From an uncultured Clostridium sp. (GTDB taxonomy: Bacteria; Bacillota; Clostridia; TANB77; CAG-508): a stretch of 64,000 nucleotides of DNA. Positions 28,214 through 37,540 of this stretch are shown piece by piece (within the stretch, counting starts at the first letter, position 1; each line of letters opens with the position of its first letter). Below the pieces are notes generated by a model that was not told where the DNA came from, ran no database searches, and was given only the letters and a program-made list of their open reading frames with translations. The stretch spans positions 372,001 to 436,000 of the forward strand of contig CAOJXR010000001.1 in NCBI GenBank assembly GCA_948465565.1. Reading direction: 5' to 3'. The translations under genes and the position numbers were made by a program.

Positions 28214-28267
28214 CCACGAAGCTGCGAAAGCGTCTATTTCTCAACAGAGAAATGACGCTTTTCGTGG
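28214..28267 (+). terminator. Long GC-rich hairpin after the small membrane gene
   Basis: Three stacked stems: CCACG/CGTGG, GAAAGCGTC/GACGCTTTT and ATTTCTC/GAGAAAT with an ACA-type loop; one side has a 7-nt bulge (28219-28225). It is unusually long for a terminator here and has no clean T-run, only TTTAAATTC. It could be a terminator or an RNA-stabilising structure. Confidence 0.6.
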
Positions 28268-28283
28268 TTTAAATTCTATTTTC

Positions 28284-28886
28284 TTACCAAACATTATACT
28301 CGGTCTCAATAAATTCCCCATCATTAAGAGGAGTAATCTCAACAACATGATTTAAAGCTCTATTTTGAATTTCCTCAGAATACTTATTCCAATGTGGAAA
28401 AATATTATAATTAGTAAAACCTAGACCATCATAACATTTAGGCTCAACATCATACTTAGGCTTAGTACCTTTTTTAACATCCCAAACCCATTTCAATTTC
28501 TTTCCTAAAATCATGCTTCCAGCACTCTCTCCAATATACACACCACCATTATGCAAAAATTGAGAAATATTTTCCTTAACATTAGTCTCATATAACATAT
28601 TAAGCAAAAATCTAGGATCACCACCAATAACATATAAAACATCATAATCTAAAACAGTAGCTGTGTTATCTCTATTTATGTCAACTATATCAACTTGTTT
28701 AGCACCAACATTTTCAAATCTATTCTTAACCAACTCTCTTTGTGAAAAATTAGAACCGCCCAAAGTCGCATTTCCCAATACCATAACTTTTTTTCCTTCA
28801 GCAACTCTTTTAAAAAGTCCATTTATCTCATCATTTTTAGATGTTTCCTCTGTAAAACCATCAGACATTAAAATCAAATTTTTCAT
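28284..28886 (-). CDS. Peptidase E-like (S51) dipeptidase
   Basis: 200 residues of the class I glutamine amidotransferase-like fold. The nucleophile elbow is YIGESAGSMIL (Ser), preceded by VIGGDPRFLL, and the N-terminus LILMSDGFT matches the S51 pattern. The family cleaves Asp-X dipeptides or related small peptides in the cytoplasm. GAGG precedes ATG 28886. The gene sits inside the capsule locus after cpsB, on the same strand, without an obvious functional link. Confidence 0.82.
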   Translation of the reverse strand: MKNLILMSDGFTEETSKNDEINGLFKRVAEGKKVMVLGNATLGGSNFSQRELVKNRFENVGAKQVDIVDINRDNTATVLDYDVLYVIGGDPRFLLNMLYETNVKENISQFLHNGGVYIGESAGSMILGKKLKWVWDVKKGTKPKYDVEPKCYDGLGFTNYNIFPHWNKYSEEIQNRALNHVVEITPLNDGEFIETEYNVW

Positions 28887-28951
28887 AATTTATTACCTCT
28901 TTCTTTCGTCTCCTAAAACCTTAATTTTAAACTCAGTTTTCATCATATAAT

Positions 28952-29710
28952 TCATCTATATTTTCCAAAAATATTCTTCTCTATATGCGTATAATTTGTA
29001 ATCTCCACATCCTCATCATTTATCACAGCTTCAATATTCCCATCTGAAAGCTCAAAAAATTTATTCTCACCAATTATCTCAACAATCTTATCAATTGCAT
29101 TACCTACATAAGGATAAAATCTTTTAGGCTGGTGCACATCACTCCCCAAAAAACTAACCATATCATGCTTAAATAAAAGACTTACAAGTTTCTGAGCTTC
29201 TTTCCCATAAAATCCTAATATACTCAAATAATTAACTTGAAGATATACTCCTAAATCAATAATCTCTTCAAGTAGACGAGGATCATCCTGAAAAATCCTA
29301 TATCTCTCAGGATGTGCTAAAATAAGTCTATAACCACAAGAAATAAGATTCAATATCTCATTCCTTAAATCTCTATATTCACTATAAAAAGGAAGTTCAA
29401 ATAGAATATATCTAGAGCCATTAATAGTCGAAGCCTCTTTATTCTTAATCAATTCATCGATATGTCCATTTATAAAAATCTCACTACCCAAAACAAAATC
29501 AACTCCACTAGCACCACTAGACAACCTCTCCAAAGCTTGTAGCCTTACAGCCTCATTAGCCACATATTTTTTTTCGGGAAAATAATGTGTTGTCGATATA
29601 ATCTTTGTAAATCCAGCTTTTTTAGCCTCTTTAACAACCGCTAAAGCCTCCTCAAAACTAACAACACCGTCGTCTAAACCTTCTAAAATATGTGAATGAA
29701 AATCAATCAT
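28952..29710 (-). CDS. cpsB: CpsB/CapC-type PHP protein-tyrosine phosphatase
   Basis: 252 residues of the PHP metal-dependent phosphatase family. The metal-binding pieces are MIDFHSHILEGLDDG (about 1-15), LAHPERY near 110 and GSDVHQPKRFY near 190. It removes phosphate from the tyrosine tail of the CpsD kinase and so tunes capsule synthesis. It lies 14 nt after cpsD, in the order cpsC-cpsD-cpsB on this strand. Confidence 0.93.
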   Translation of the reverse strand: MIDFHSHILEGLDDGVVSFEEALAVVKEAKKAGFTKIISTTHYFPEKKYVANEAVRLQALERLSSGASGVDFVLGSEIFINGHIDELIKNKEASTINGSRYILFELPFYSEYRDLRNEILNLISCGYRLILAHPERYRIFQDDPRLLEEIIDLGVYLQVNYLSILGFYGKEAQKLVSLLFKHDMVSFLGSDVHQPKRFYPYVGNAIDKIVEIIGENKFFELSDGNIEAVINDEDVEITNYTHIEKNIFGKYR

Positions 29711-29724
29711 CTTTTGTTTCCTCT

Positions 29725-30426
29725 CTATTTTCTTTTATTACCATAATAATATTTTTCACCATATTTCCTACTAGACACAGGAACTTTATTAAGAATTACA
29801 CCTGTAACTTTACCACCAGCATTTTCAATAGCCTTCTCTGTTCTCTTCAATTCTTCCATCTTAGTAGAATTATGAGCAGCAACAATTAAAGTTTGGTCAA
29901 CAATTCTTGAAACAATTGTCGCATCAGTAACTAACTCACAAGGAGTACCATCTAAAATAATAACATCAACTGTATTTTTAAGTTCATTAAGCATTTTCTT
30001 CATTTTAGGTGAAATCAATAACTCAGATGGATTAGGTGGTATATTTCCAGCAGGTATAACATACAAGTTAGGAAGTTCCGTCTCCTGCATAAAATGAGCA
30101 ATATTCATATTCTCTTTATTAACATTAACACCAGTCAAATAATTTGAAACACCAGGTGTAGGAGAAGCATTAAACACTGTATAAACTCTACCCTTACGTA
30201 AATCAACATCAACTATACAAGTCTTCTTACCAGCTTGAGCATAAGCAACAGCAATATTAGAAGAAACCCATGTCTTTCCCTCTCCAGGAAAAGTAGATGT
30301 AACCAATATAATCTGATTGTCATCATCTGAAGAATTCATAAATTGTAAATTTGTTCTAAGTGCTCTAAAACTTTCACTTATAGGAGCTCGTGGATCTTTC
30401 GCAACAATTAATTCTTTCTTTATCAT
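29725..30426 (-). CDS. cpsD: CpsD/CapB-type bacterial tyrosine kinase
   Basis: 233 residues, cytoplasmic BY-kinase. Walker A is STFPGEGKTWVSSN, Walker A' is CIVDVDLRKGR, and Walker B is VIILDGTP. The C-terminal tyrosine-rich tail (KYGEKYYYGNKRK) is the autophosphorylation cluster. It needs the membrane activator CpsC, whose stop overlaps its start as TAATG. Confidence 0.95.
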   Translation of the reverse strand: MIKKELIVAKDPRAPISESFRALRTNLQFMNSSDDDNQIILVTSTFPGEGKTWVSSNIAVAYAQAGKKTCIVDVDLRKGRVYTVFNASPTPGVSNYLTGVNVNKENMNIAHFMQETELPNLYVIPAGNIPPNPSELLISPKMKKMLNELKNTVDVIILDGTPCELVTDATIVSRIVDQTLIVAAHNSTKMEELKRTEKAIENAGGKVTGVILNKVPVSSRKYGEKYYYGNKRK

Positions 30427-31127
30427 TATCTTTTATTCACTCCTTTTTTTATAGTATCATCATAGAAAGCAAGCTGAGCAATCACTGGTACTTTAAGCGC
30501 CTTCTCAATTTCGTCAGCTGACTTAACAGTAGTATCAAATAAATTCATTATAACAATTACTGCACAAGAAATAAATATACCAGCTATAAAAGCAATTCCA
30601 ATATATTTAGCAGGTTTTACATTATAAGGTGTCGAATTAACCTTCGCACTATCAAGAATATATATATTGTTCATTTTATACATCTTAGACACTTCCTCTG
30701 AAAAAACCTTTCCAATCTCATTTGCAATTCTAGCTGCATACTCAGAATTCTCATTAGAAACAGTTATATCAATTATATAAGTATCCTCTTTTGTAGAAAC
30801 AGTAACATCTGACTTAAGTTGAGACGATGTTAAATTCGCAATTTGTAAATTTTCAATTACTTTATCAATAACCATATCTCTTTTAACAATATCAACATAT
30901 GTACCAAGCAACTTCTGGTTCAATGTAACATCAGTAGTAGTTACTGCCGTAGCATTTTCTCCTTCACTCATTGTTAAAACCACAGTAGTAGTTGACTTAT
31001 ATTTGGGTGTCTGTAAAATAAAAGAATATATAGCAGCTATTAATACAAGTATTGCAGTAATAGCAAGCACTATCTTCTTCTTATCCCAAATAATCCAAAA
31101 GATTTCTTTTAAATCTAATTCTTCCAT
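30426..31127 (-). CDS. cpsC: CpsC/Wzz-type chain-length regulator and kinase activator
   Basis: 233 residues with a membrane segment near each end (about 17-37 and 178-200), an extracellular loop between them, and the PxxP-like region YNVKPAKYIG before the second segment, as in polysaccharide co-polymerases. Its short cytoplasmic tail would activate CpsD. AAGGAGG precedes ATG 31127, which overlaps the end of the VanZ gene. Confidence 0.92.
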   Translation of the reverse strand: MEELDLKEIFWIIWDKKKIVLAITAILVLIAAIYSFILQTPKYKSTTTVVLTMSEGENATAVTTTDVTLNQKLLGTYVDIVKRDMVIDKVIENLQIANLTSSQLKSDVTVSTKEDTYIIDITVSNENSEYAARIANEIGKVFSEEVSKMYKMNNIYILDSAKVNSTPYNVKPAKYIGIAFIAGIFISCAVIVIMNLFDTTVKSADEIEKALKVPVIAQLAFYDDTIKKGVNKR

Positions 31128-31588
31128 TTCTCCTCCTTAAATTTTCCCATTAAAAATGTTGCAATCATAACTCCAGCTGAATCAATTAAAACATCACGAA
31201 TTTGACCAGCTCTTTCAGAAATAAATAATTGATGTATTTCATCGGAAATTGAATATACACATCCTATTATAAACGTCAGTAATATCACATTTTTTAATTT
31301 CAAGGGAAAAGTTCCGACAAAATTAAAAATCAGAATTCCACCAACAAAATAAATTGAAAAATGAGCCATTTTTCTAATTATAAAGCTAACTATTTCTTCA
31401 GTATTACCAATATCTATGTCAGATTTTACTTTTGAAATAATTTGAACAACCTTATCAGTAAAATAACCACTAGTTTTCTGTGATTCTTCACCATTTTGAC
31501 TAGAAAAAGAAAATATCAAAATCATCCAAGCTATAACAAAAATTCCATAAATAATTCTTTTTTTATTATCACAAATTGCTTTTATCAT
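31115..31588 (-). CDS. VanZ-family membrane protein
   Basis: About 157 residues, four membrane segments. The VanZ signature is clear: IFSFSSQNGEES near the N-terminus and SISDEIHQLFISERAGQIRD, a conserved D-E-x-H-Q motif, near residue 125. The start is set at ATG 31588 with AGAGG upstream; ATG 31609 is an alternative without a site. Family members are linked to glycopeptide tolerance and envelope biogenesis, but no activity is proven. Here it is part of the capsule operon. Confidence 0.87.
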   Translation of the reverse strand: MIKAICDNKKRIIYGIFVIAWMILIFSFSSQNGEESQKTSGYFTDKVVQIISKVKSDIDIGNTEEIVSFIIRKMAHFSIYFVGGILIFNFVGTFPLKLKNVILLTFIIGCVYSISDEIHQLFISERAGQIRDVLIDSAGVMIATFLMGKFKEEKWKN

Positions 31589-31622
31589 CTTACTAAACCT
31601 CTTCTGCATCTTAAACAAGCAA

Positions 31623-32624
31623 CTATTTTATATTATTTTTTGTATATCTCCATGAATCCTTACACATGTCTTCCAAATTACGAGTAGCCTCCCATCCAAG
31701 TTCTTCTTTAGCTTTAGTAGGGTCAGCATAACAAGTAGCAATATCACCAGGTCTACGTCCAGTTATCTCATATTTTATCTTCAAATCATTAGCCTTCTCA
31801 AAAGCATGTACAATATCTAAAACCGAATAACCAGTACCAGTGCCTAAATTATATGCTTCTGTACCAGTAATTTCTCTAGCTTTATCAATAGCCTTTAAAT
31901 GTCCCAAAGCCAAATCAACAACATGGATATAATCTCTAACACCAGTACCATCATGCGTATTATAATCATTTCCAAAAACATTCAAGTGATCTAATTTACC
32001 ACAAGCAACATAATTGATATATGGCATCAAATTATTTGGTATTCCATTTGGATTTTCACCAATCTCTCCACTTTCATGAGCTCCAATTGGATTGAAATAT
32101 CTAAGTAAAATAACACTCCATTCATTATCAGCTTTTTGAACATCTGTCAAAATTCTTTCTATCATCAATTTTGTACTACCATAAGGATTTGTCGTAGAAA
32201 GTGGAAAATCCTCTCTAATAGGAACAGTTGCAGGGTCTCCATACACTGTTGCAGATGAACTGAAAACAATTTTTTTACAATTATATTTTCTCATCAAATC
32301 AACTAGCACAAGAGTTCCTGTAATATTATTATGATAATACTCAATAGGCTTTTCGCAAGACTCTCCAACAGCCTTTAGCCCTGCAAAATGAACAACTTCT
32401 CTAATATCATTCTCTTGAAAAACTTTCTCTAAATTTTCTCTATCTAATAAATCTACTTTATAAAATTTAAAATCTTTTCCTGACAATAATTTTATCTTAT
32501 CACACATTTCAATTTTACTATTAGAAAGATTATCAACAATTACAATGTCTTCTCCTCTTTTTAATAACTCTATCGCTGTATGACTTCCAATGTAGCCAGT
32601 TCCGCCAGTTACTAGAATTGACAC
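31623..32624 (-). CDS. galE: UDP-glucose 4-epimerase
   Basis: 333 residues when started at GTG 32624 ([15 protein letters not shown]), which has GAGGAG about 8 nt upstream; the open frame back to 32651 has no such site. The NAD-binding loop is [11 protein letters not shown] and the catalytic Ser/Tyr-x3-Lys is [10 protein letters not shown] ... [11 protein letters not shown]. It interconverts UDP-glucose and UDP-galactose, or the acetamido forms, feeding the capsule locus of which it is the first gene. Confidence 0.95.
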   Translation of the reverse strand: MSILVTGGTGYIGSHTAIELLKRGEDIVIVDNLSNSKIEMCDKIKLLSGKDFKFYKVDLLDRENLEKVFQENDIREVVHFAGLKAVGESCEKPIEYYHNNITGTLVLVDLMRKYNCKKIVFSSSATVYGDPATVPIREDFPLSTTNPYGSTKLMIERILTDVQKADNEWSVILLRYFNPIGAHESGEIGENPNGIPNNLMPYINYVACGKLDHLNVFGNDYNTHDGTGVRDYIHVVDLALGHLKAIDKAREITGTEAYNLGTGTGYSVLDIVHAFEKANDLKIKYEITGRRPGDIATCYADPTKAKEELGWEATRNLEDMCKDSWRYTKNNIK

Positions 32625-32707
32625 AAAAATCACTCTCCTCTTTTTTAACATTATATAATATATCAGATTACCAAAAAAATAGCAATTATTTTCAAGTATT
32701 TTTTTAC

Positions 32708-32744
32708 AAAAAAATTTACATGCACACCCCAGTATACATGTAAA
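32708..32744 (-). terminator. Terminator between the matrix operon and the capsule operon
   Basis: TTTACATG (32737-32744 on minus) pairs with CATGTAAA, followed by a T7 run on the minus strand. It ends the matrix-type operon just upstream of galE. Confidence 0.85.
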
Positions 32745-32768
32745 CTTAAAATCTCATATAACCATTTA

Positions 32769-33368
32769 TTATCCCTCTGTTGGCAATATATTTATCGTAT
32801 AATAAAAATTTTTCTTAATACCATTTATACTATAAATAATCTCATATTTATAATATACACTTCCATCCATCATATCTGTATCAATATCAGCAGAAAAATT
32901 AAAAACATCTGACTCTCCTGATTCAATAATTCCCCTAGCAAGATATCCACTTACATTACTAGCCGCACTATTGTTATTAGAATAATCAATCAATTTAACC
33001 GTGCCCTCCATATACATATCATCAGTCTTCGACAAATTTCTCATTCCAAATGACAATCTTAAGCTGTTAGATACCATTTCTGAACCAGAAACTCTCAAAG
33101 TAGTAGATAATGAATTTCCACTATACTCATCTTTAATAAAATCAAAACCCTCATTATTCTCAAAACTAATATATCTTCCACCTTGAGTAATAGGTACACT
33201 AACATCCAAATGTGGCCTGTTCAAATCCAAAGTAACATTACCAAAAATGTTCAATCTAGTACTCCAAAGCGAATATCCAATATTAACAAAAATAAGAGCA
33301 ATCATAATAAAAATAAGCACAATAATCCAATTTATATAATTACGTTTTTTCAATCTATATTTTTTCAT
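32769..33368 (-). CDS. Exported protein of the SipW/TasA-type operon
   Basis: 199 residues. A basic N-terminus precedes one hydrophobic segment (about 13-33), and IGYSLWSTRLNIFGNVTLD then resembles the cleavage region of SipW-dependent proteins (GYS..., then hydrophobic-x-G-N/T). The rest is beta-rich. The start is ATG 33368, 5 nt after AGGAGGG; the longer frame to 33395 is rejected. It is the last gene of the operon and probably a matrix or minor fibre component. This is inferred from the N-terminus and context. Confidence 0.72.
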   Translation of the reverse strand: MKKYRLKKRNYINWIIVLIFIMIALIFVNIGYSLWSTRLNIFGNVTLDLNRPHLDVSVPITQGGRYISFENNEGFDFIKDEYSGNSLSTTLRVSGSEMVSNSLRLSFGMRNLSKTDDMYMEGTVKLIDYSNNNSAASNVSGYLARGIIESGESDVFNFSADIDTDMMDGSVYYKYEIIYSINGIKKNFYYTINILPTEG

Positions 33369-33406
33369 AACCGCCCTCCTTCTCGTCACAAACAAGCTTC
33401 AAAAAA

Positions 33407-34447
33407 TTATCTCTTTAAAATAAATCTATAAATTATATTATTTCCATCAACGCAAAACCAGCTCTCTTCGTCACCCTCATTATTCCAATATAATATAGGT
33501 TTAAACAATTCCTCAGAAACCTTAATAATCTCATCAAAATCATTTACATTAACAACATTTTGACCCTCAGTTTTAATCTTATCCTTAACAACAACAATCT
33601 TTTCTTGACAAGATTTAAGAATTCTATTAAGTTCAAGTTTATACTCATTTCTAACTGTATTACTATTTTTAGTTTTCAATAATACAACAATAAGCATAAC
33701 ACCTGCAACAACTATAACACCAGTTAAAACAACATTCTTAACTTGAGACTGCTCCCCTTGCTCATTAATCATCTTAGTAGCAACTTGAGGTTTTTCAGTA
33801 TTTTCAGTATTTGTAGTAACAGTAGTAGTCTTAGAACCAATTTCAAAAACAACATCAGGAGAATATATATTAATTATCTCTTGACCAAGAACATTAGTCC
33901 TTGTAACCATTTCCATCACAACTGTATACTTAGTTTGAACCTGCATACCTACTTCAGCCTGAAAATTCTTAATCTCCTGAATCTTTTCTTTCAAATTCAC
34001 ATCAAGGATTTCATTTACTTCTAAAGAATCTCCTGTGCTATTTTGTTCCTTCATAGGCACTAAAACATCAGTCTTTTTCCATACTTTTTGTTCAACACCA
34101 TCTTTCAAATAAGTTGCCTCTAAATTTCCAACAACTTGATAAGTATAAATAACATCAGATTGTTTATTAGCATTATATAAATAAGTCATATTTAATGAAA
34201 CCTTATCTAACAAATCCGTAATATACGCATTTCCATCACTAATATTATCCTTTGTAATATAATCATTCTCAACCAAATTAACATCATACGAATATGAAAA
34301 CTTATTATTGTATTCATATATATTAGTTTTTACAAACTTTTTATTATCAGAATTAAATGTATTATATAAAGCAAATAAGCAAACAGCAATAATTAATAGT
34401 AATATTAAAATATATGTACTCCTAAAAGACTTTCTAATTTTAATCAT
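33407..34447 (-). CDS. DUF5305-like membrane protein
   Basis: 346 residues. One membrane segment lies at about 13-30, a large extracellular beta-rich domain spans about 45-225, a second membrane segment lies near 238-260 (NVVLTGVIVVAGVMLIVVLL), and a cytoplasmic tail follows. The central pattern (YEYNNKFSYSYDVNLVEN, VVMEMVTRTNV) matches my memory of DUF5305 proteins, which often sit beside type I signal peptidases. It lies between the SipW-like peptidase gene and another exported protein gene, so a helper role in assembly of exported subunits is plausible but inferred. Confidence 0.7.
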   Translation of the reverse strand: MIKIRKSFRSTYILILLLIIAVCLFALYNTFNSDNKKFVKTNIYEYNNKFSYSYDVNLVENDYITKDNISDGNAYITDLLDKVSLNMTYLYNANKQSDVIYTYQVVGNLEATYLKDGVEQKVWKKTDVLVPMKEQNSTGDSLEVNEILDVNLKEKIQEIKNFQAEVGMQVQTKYTVVMEMVTRTNVLGQEIINIYSPDVVFEIGSKTTTVTTNTENTEKPQVATKMINEQGEQSQVKNVVLTGVIVVAGVMLIVVLLKTKNSNTVRNEYKLELNRILKSCQEKIVVVKDKIKTEGQNVVNVNDFDEIIKVSEELFKPILYWNNEGDEESWFCVDGNNIIYRFILKR

Positions 34448-34512
34448 TCTACTCTCCTCTTTCGTTCACAATCGTACACTTTTTTTTGATTTAATGCACC
34501 TTTTTGTCAATA

Positions 34513-35689
34513 TCACATTCCAGTCTCAATTCCAGACAAATCAGCATTTTCACCAGAACTTATTCTACTTATAAAAACAGCAGGAAGTCCCAAATACTTA
34601 ACCGAAAAAATCTGCTTTCCCAAAACCTGTGATTCACTCACAGGCTCAGGATCTTCACTCCTATTATTATCGCCTTTTGTTATAAAGAAAATTTTATCTT
34701 TTTCATAATATTTAGAAAGTACCCTATGAATAATAGTAACACTTCCCTTTTGATATTGAATAATATCTCCCTCATTAACTTCGTTTGCAGGACATTTTTT
34801 TAAAATAACAATATCCCCAACCATAAGCGTCTTTTCCATACTACCAGTAGCAACAGCAACTGGCTTAATAGGAAATACACCTGTTGCAAACCATAAAGCC
34901 AAAACAACAACGACCACCACAGAAATCAAATTACCTGGATTAAATTTTTCAACCTTTTCTCTATTTTTATTAACATCATTTTTACTTCTTATGTATGCAA
35001 TATATATAAGAAGAATAATAGGTATAATAGTATCAACAACCGAATTTATAAGCCAGTCAACCTTAGGCAACACTGGAGATACAAACCAATAAGCAGAACT
35101 AACAATTCTATAAAAAACAGCTGGTTTATACATCTTATTAAAAGCAATATATGTGCACAAACAATTATTAGCAATAATCGGCAAAACATCTGAAAACACA
35201 ACTTTCGTCAAACCATATATATTCTGCACTTTAAGAATTCCTATATCAACGAAAACATATACAATTCCTATCAAAATCGACATATATTTCTTTTCTTTTT
35301 CATATACATTGTTTACCAATCTAAATCTTGTATACTCTTTAGCAATAATTGGCCATAAATAAATATAACTATTCAGCAATATTCCTTTAAAAGAAGTAGA
35401 ATATGGATTTTTTCCGTATCTCAATAAAAAACTGTGAAACTATATAAATACCAACGTAAATCAAACTAGCTATCACAGTATATTCTAAAACATCTTTTCC
35501 CAATTTCATACTTTCATTCGTTTTAGAAAGTAGTAAACTAGTAGCAGTTATAAAAATAAACCAAAATAGCGGATTAACAATATAGTAATACATTTGGGCA
35601 TGACTTACTAAACTGTAATTCGCTACAATGGAATATATAACCAATATTGCAAGCATCAAGACAGTTATTTTTCTTGATTTTTGTAACAT
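34513..35689 (-). pseudogene. SipW-like (ER-type) signal peptidase I with multi-span N-terminal part, one-base frameshift
   Basis: Two adjoining reading frames make one gene. Removing one base from the A6 run 35426-35431 joins IYIVSQF to LLRYGKNPYSTSF and gives 391 residues. The N-terminal 240 residues hold about eight membrane spans. The C-terminal peptidase has VATGSMEKTLMVGD (catalytic Ser), VTIIHRVL (His in place of the bacterial Lys, hence ER/SipW type) and KGDNNRSEDP. It should cleave the signal peptides of the TasA-like neighbour. Start is ATG 35689. Confidence 0.85.
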
Positions 35690-35738
35690 ATTCTTCTCAT
35701 TTCATTTAATCTTTAGTCTCTCTCAATAATGCCAAATA

Positions 35739-36263
35739 CTATGCATTAAAATCTGTTGTAGCTTGTTCATAATCTAATTGAATATCAAATTCAGCTGTAG
35801 CAGATTGAGCTGTAGATTCTTTCTTCCACTTTACTGTAAAAGTAATTGTTGTAGATTCACCTGATTTTAGGACTTCATTTCCTGTTGTATCTAAATCTGG
35901 GATTAGCACTTCAATATCATCATTTGAGAATGCTGTTGTTGTTCCTCTGTTATACAAATTAAATCCTACTAACTTAGCTGGAACATCTCCATTGTTCTTA
36001 ACTGTAGCAGTTACATAGCATCCATCTCCAGGATATGCAAGTTTAATATTAGCAGTCATTTTTGTATTATCTGCTTGATTTACTGTAGCAGTACCATGAT
36101 TTGAAGTTGAAACAACTCCATTTGTAAATACTACTTCAAATTTTCCATTAGCTGATGCAGTTCCTGAAACTCTTAACATTCCACTGAAAGAAGCATATCC
36201 AACAGCTAGAGCTAATAATACTACAACCAATGCTATTCCTATCAATTTACTCTTATTTTTCAT
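35739..36263 (-). CDS. TasA/camelysin-like exported matrix protein
   Basis: 174 residues. A basic start and hydrophobic signal (about 7-25) are followed by GYASFSGMLRVSGTASANGKF, the typical SipW-dependent cleavage region, and a beta-sandwich (VTATVKNNGDVPAKL, STTITFTVKWKKES). TasA family proteins polymerise into biofilm fibres. Two adjacent ATGs (36266 and 36263) follow AGGAGG; the second has better spacing. It is the first gene of a four-gene operon with the signal peptidase. Confidence 0.82.
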   Translation of the reverse strand: MKNKSKLIGIALVVVLLALAVGYASFSGMLRVSGTASANGKFEVVFTNGVVSTSNHGTATVNQADNTKMTANIKLAYPGDGCYVTATVKNNGDVPAKLVGFNLYNRGTTTAFSNDDIEVLIPDLDTTGNEVLKSGESTTITFTVKWKKESTAQSATAEFDIQLDYEQATTDFNA

Positions 36264-36322
36264 CATAAGCCTCCTAAAAAATTATTTTCCATACACAATA
36301 TACCATATATCGATTTATTTTG

Positions 36323-36372
36323 AAACATTTTAAATGTTACTTTTTGTTTACAATTAAATTACATTTAATTGT
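36323..36372. promoter_or_regulatory. Two palindromes between divergent genes
   Basis: ACAATTAAAT-TAC-ATTTAATTGT (36350-36372, 10-nt perfect arms) and AACATTTTAAATGTT (36324-36338) lie in the space between the TasA-like gene and the divergent 36440 gene. They are upstream of a candidate TATATT -10 box on the minus strand and a TATAAT (36400-36405) on the plus strand. They are candidate operators. Confidence 0.5.
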
Positions 36373-36439
36373 ATCCCCTTCTTCAACATTTTTTTATGCT
36401 ATAATGTATACAAACAAAAGAAAAATATAGGAGAAACAT

Positions 36440-37402
36440 ATGGAACTAGAAAAATTTTTTTCAGAAGAAAATTTAAAATTTCTTAAAAATTTAAATCAAG
36501 AAATATCTAAATTAGATATTCTAATTGAAAAAAACCAAATAAAAGATGAAAAATATTCTTTATTTTTAACAGCACTTTCTACAAAAAACTACTCTAAAAC
36601 AAATAAAGAATATTATCTAGATGTAAAAAATATTTACTCATTACTTGAAAAAAATGCAAAAAACTTAAAAACATTAAAAAGTATTCTATCAAGTTTAAGC
36701 GCAAAGCTTCTATCTCTTATCCTATCAAGTGAAGAAATAAATGTAAAAAATCAAGTAAACGAAATAAACGCCACTTTAAATAAATATAGTGAATTTCTAG
36801 ATGAAGTAAAGCCAGCTCTAACACAAAATAATATAGACACAAATACCTTCAATAGATACCATTCAACAAAACTATTACTAACAACATTTGATATGGAATT
36901 AGGCGACGACCTAGACGAAGAAATTACATTAATTTCTCCAAGCAATATCTCAGACTCATTAGACACATCATATGCTAGCCTAATCAATACAAATGAAAAT
37001 AGAACTTTAATAATTTCTGAAAAAGAAAGCAAAGTATACTTACCATATAGAAAAACTGAACTAAAAGCATATATGTCACAATATCCAACACAATATTTCT
37101 CATACAAGAACGTTATTGAAAAAGAATTCATCTTGCCACTTAATTACTTCATGCACAACCCATCAGTAGCAAGATTTAGAGAAACATACTCACTATATCG
37201 TGACAGAGAAGTAACATCATCTCTTACAGCTTTTCAAAAAGCATTTTCACTTACATTTAAACAAAACTTAAATCCAGCAATAATCGCTGCATGTAAAACA
37301 AAAAAACAACTAGACAATTACCTACTTTGTCTAGCAGAAAATAAAACAGAAGAATTCACAGACTTTGAAATTCTATATGATATGAACCCAAAACAAGCTT
37401 AA
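36440..37402 (+). CDS. Unknown protein with coiled-coil N-terminal half
   Basis: 320 residues, no signal peptide and no membrane segment. Residues 1-140 are Lys/Glu/Leu-rich and probably helical or coiled coil. An acidic stretch (MELGDDLDEEITLISPSN) leads to a C-terminal domain with conserved-looking aromatic/charged blocks (KVYLPYRKTELKAYMSQY, FRETYSLYRDREVTSSL). TAGGAG precedes ATG 36440, and TATAAT lies about 35 nt upstream. I do not recognise the family. It is divergent from the matrix operon and convergent with the Clp/FtsH chimera gene. Confidence 0.75.
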   Translation: MELEKFFSEENLKFLKNLNQEISKLDILIEKNQIKDEKYSLFLTALSTKNYSKTNKEYYLDVKNIYSLLEKNAKNLKTLKSILSSLSAKLLSLILSSEEINVKNQVNEINATLNKYSEFLDEVKPALTQNNIDTNTFNRYHSTKLLLTTFDMELGDDLDEEITLISPSNISDSLDTSYASLINTNENRTLIISEKESKVYLPYRKTELKAYMSQYPTQYFSYKNVIEKEFILPLNYFMHNPSVARFRETYSLYRDREVTSSLTAFQKAFSLTFKQNLNPAIIAACKTKKQLDNYLLCLAENKTEEFTDFEILYDMNPKQA

Positions 37403-37460
37403 AAGAAACTATCCTAAGTTATAACTAATTATCCTCACATATTTGGAGGTTTATACTGTA

Positions 37461-37503
37461 AAAACCCAGGAAGCAACGCAAATCTGCATTGCCCCCTGGG
37501 TTT
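37461..37503. terminator. Hairpin between convergent genes
   Basis: AAACCCAGG/CCTGGGTTT outer stem with an inner GCA...TGC stem. It lies between the 36440 gene and the end of the Clp/FtsH chimera gene. There is no strong T-run on the plus side and a short ACAGTAT on the minus side, so terminator activity is likely but not certain. Confidence 0.65.
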
Positions 37504-37540
37504 CGTCTATACTAGACTGGTTCCATTCGCTTATGGATAT

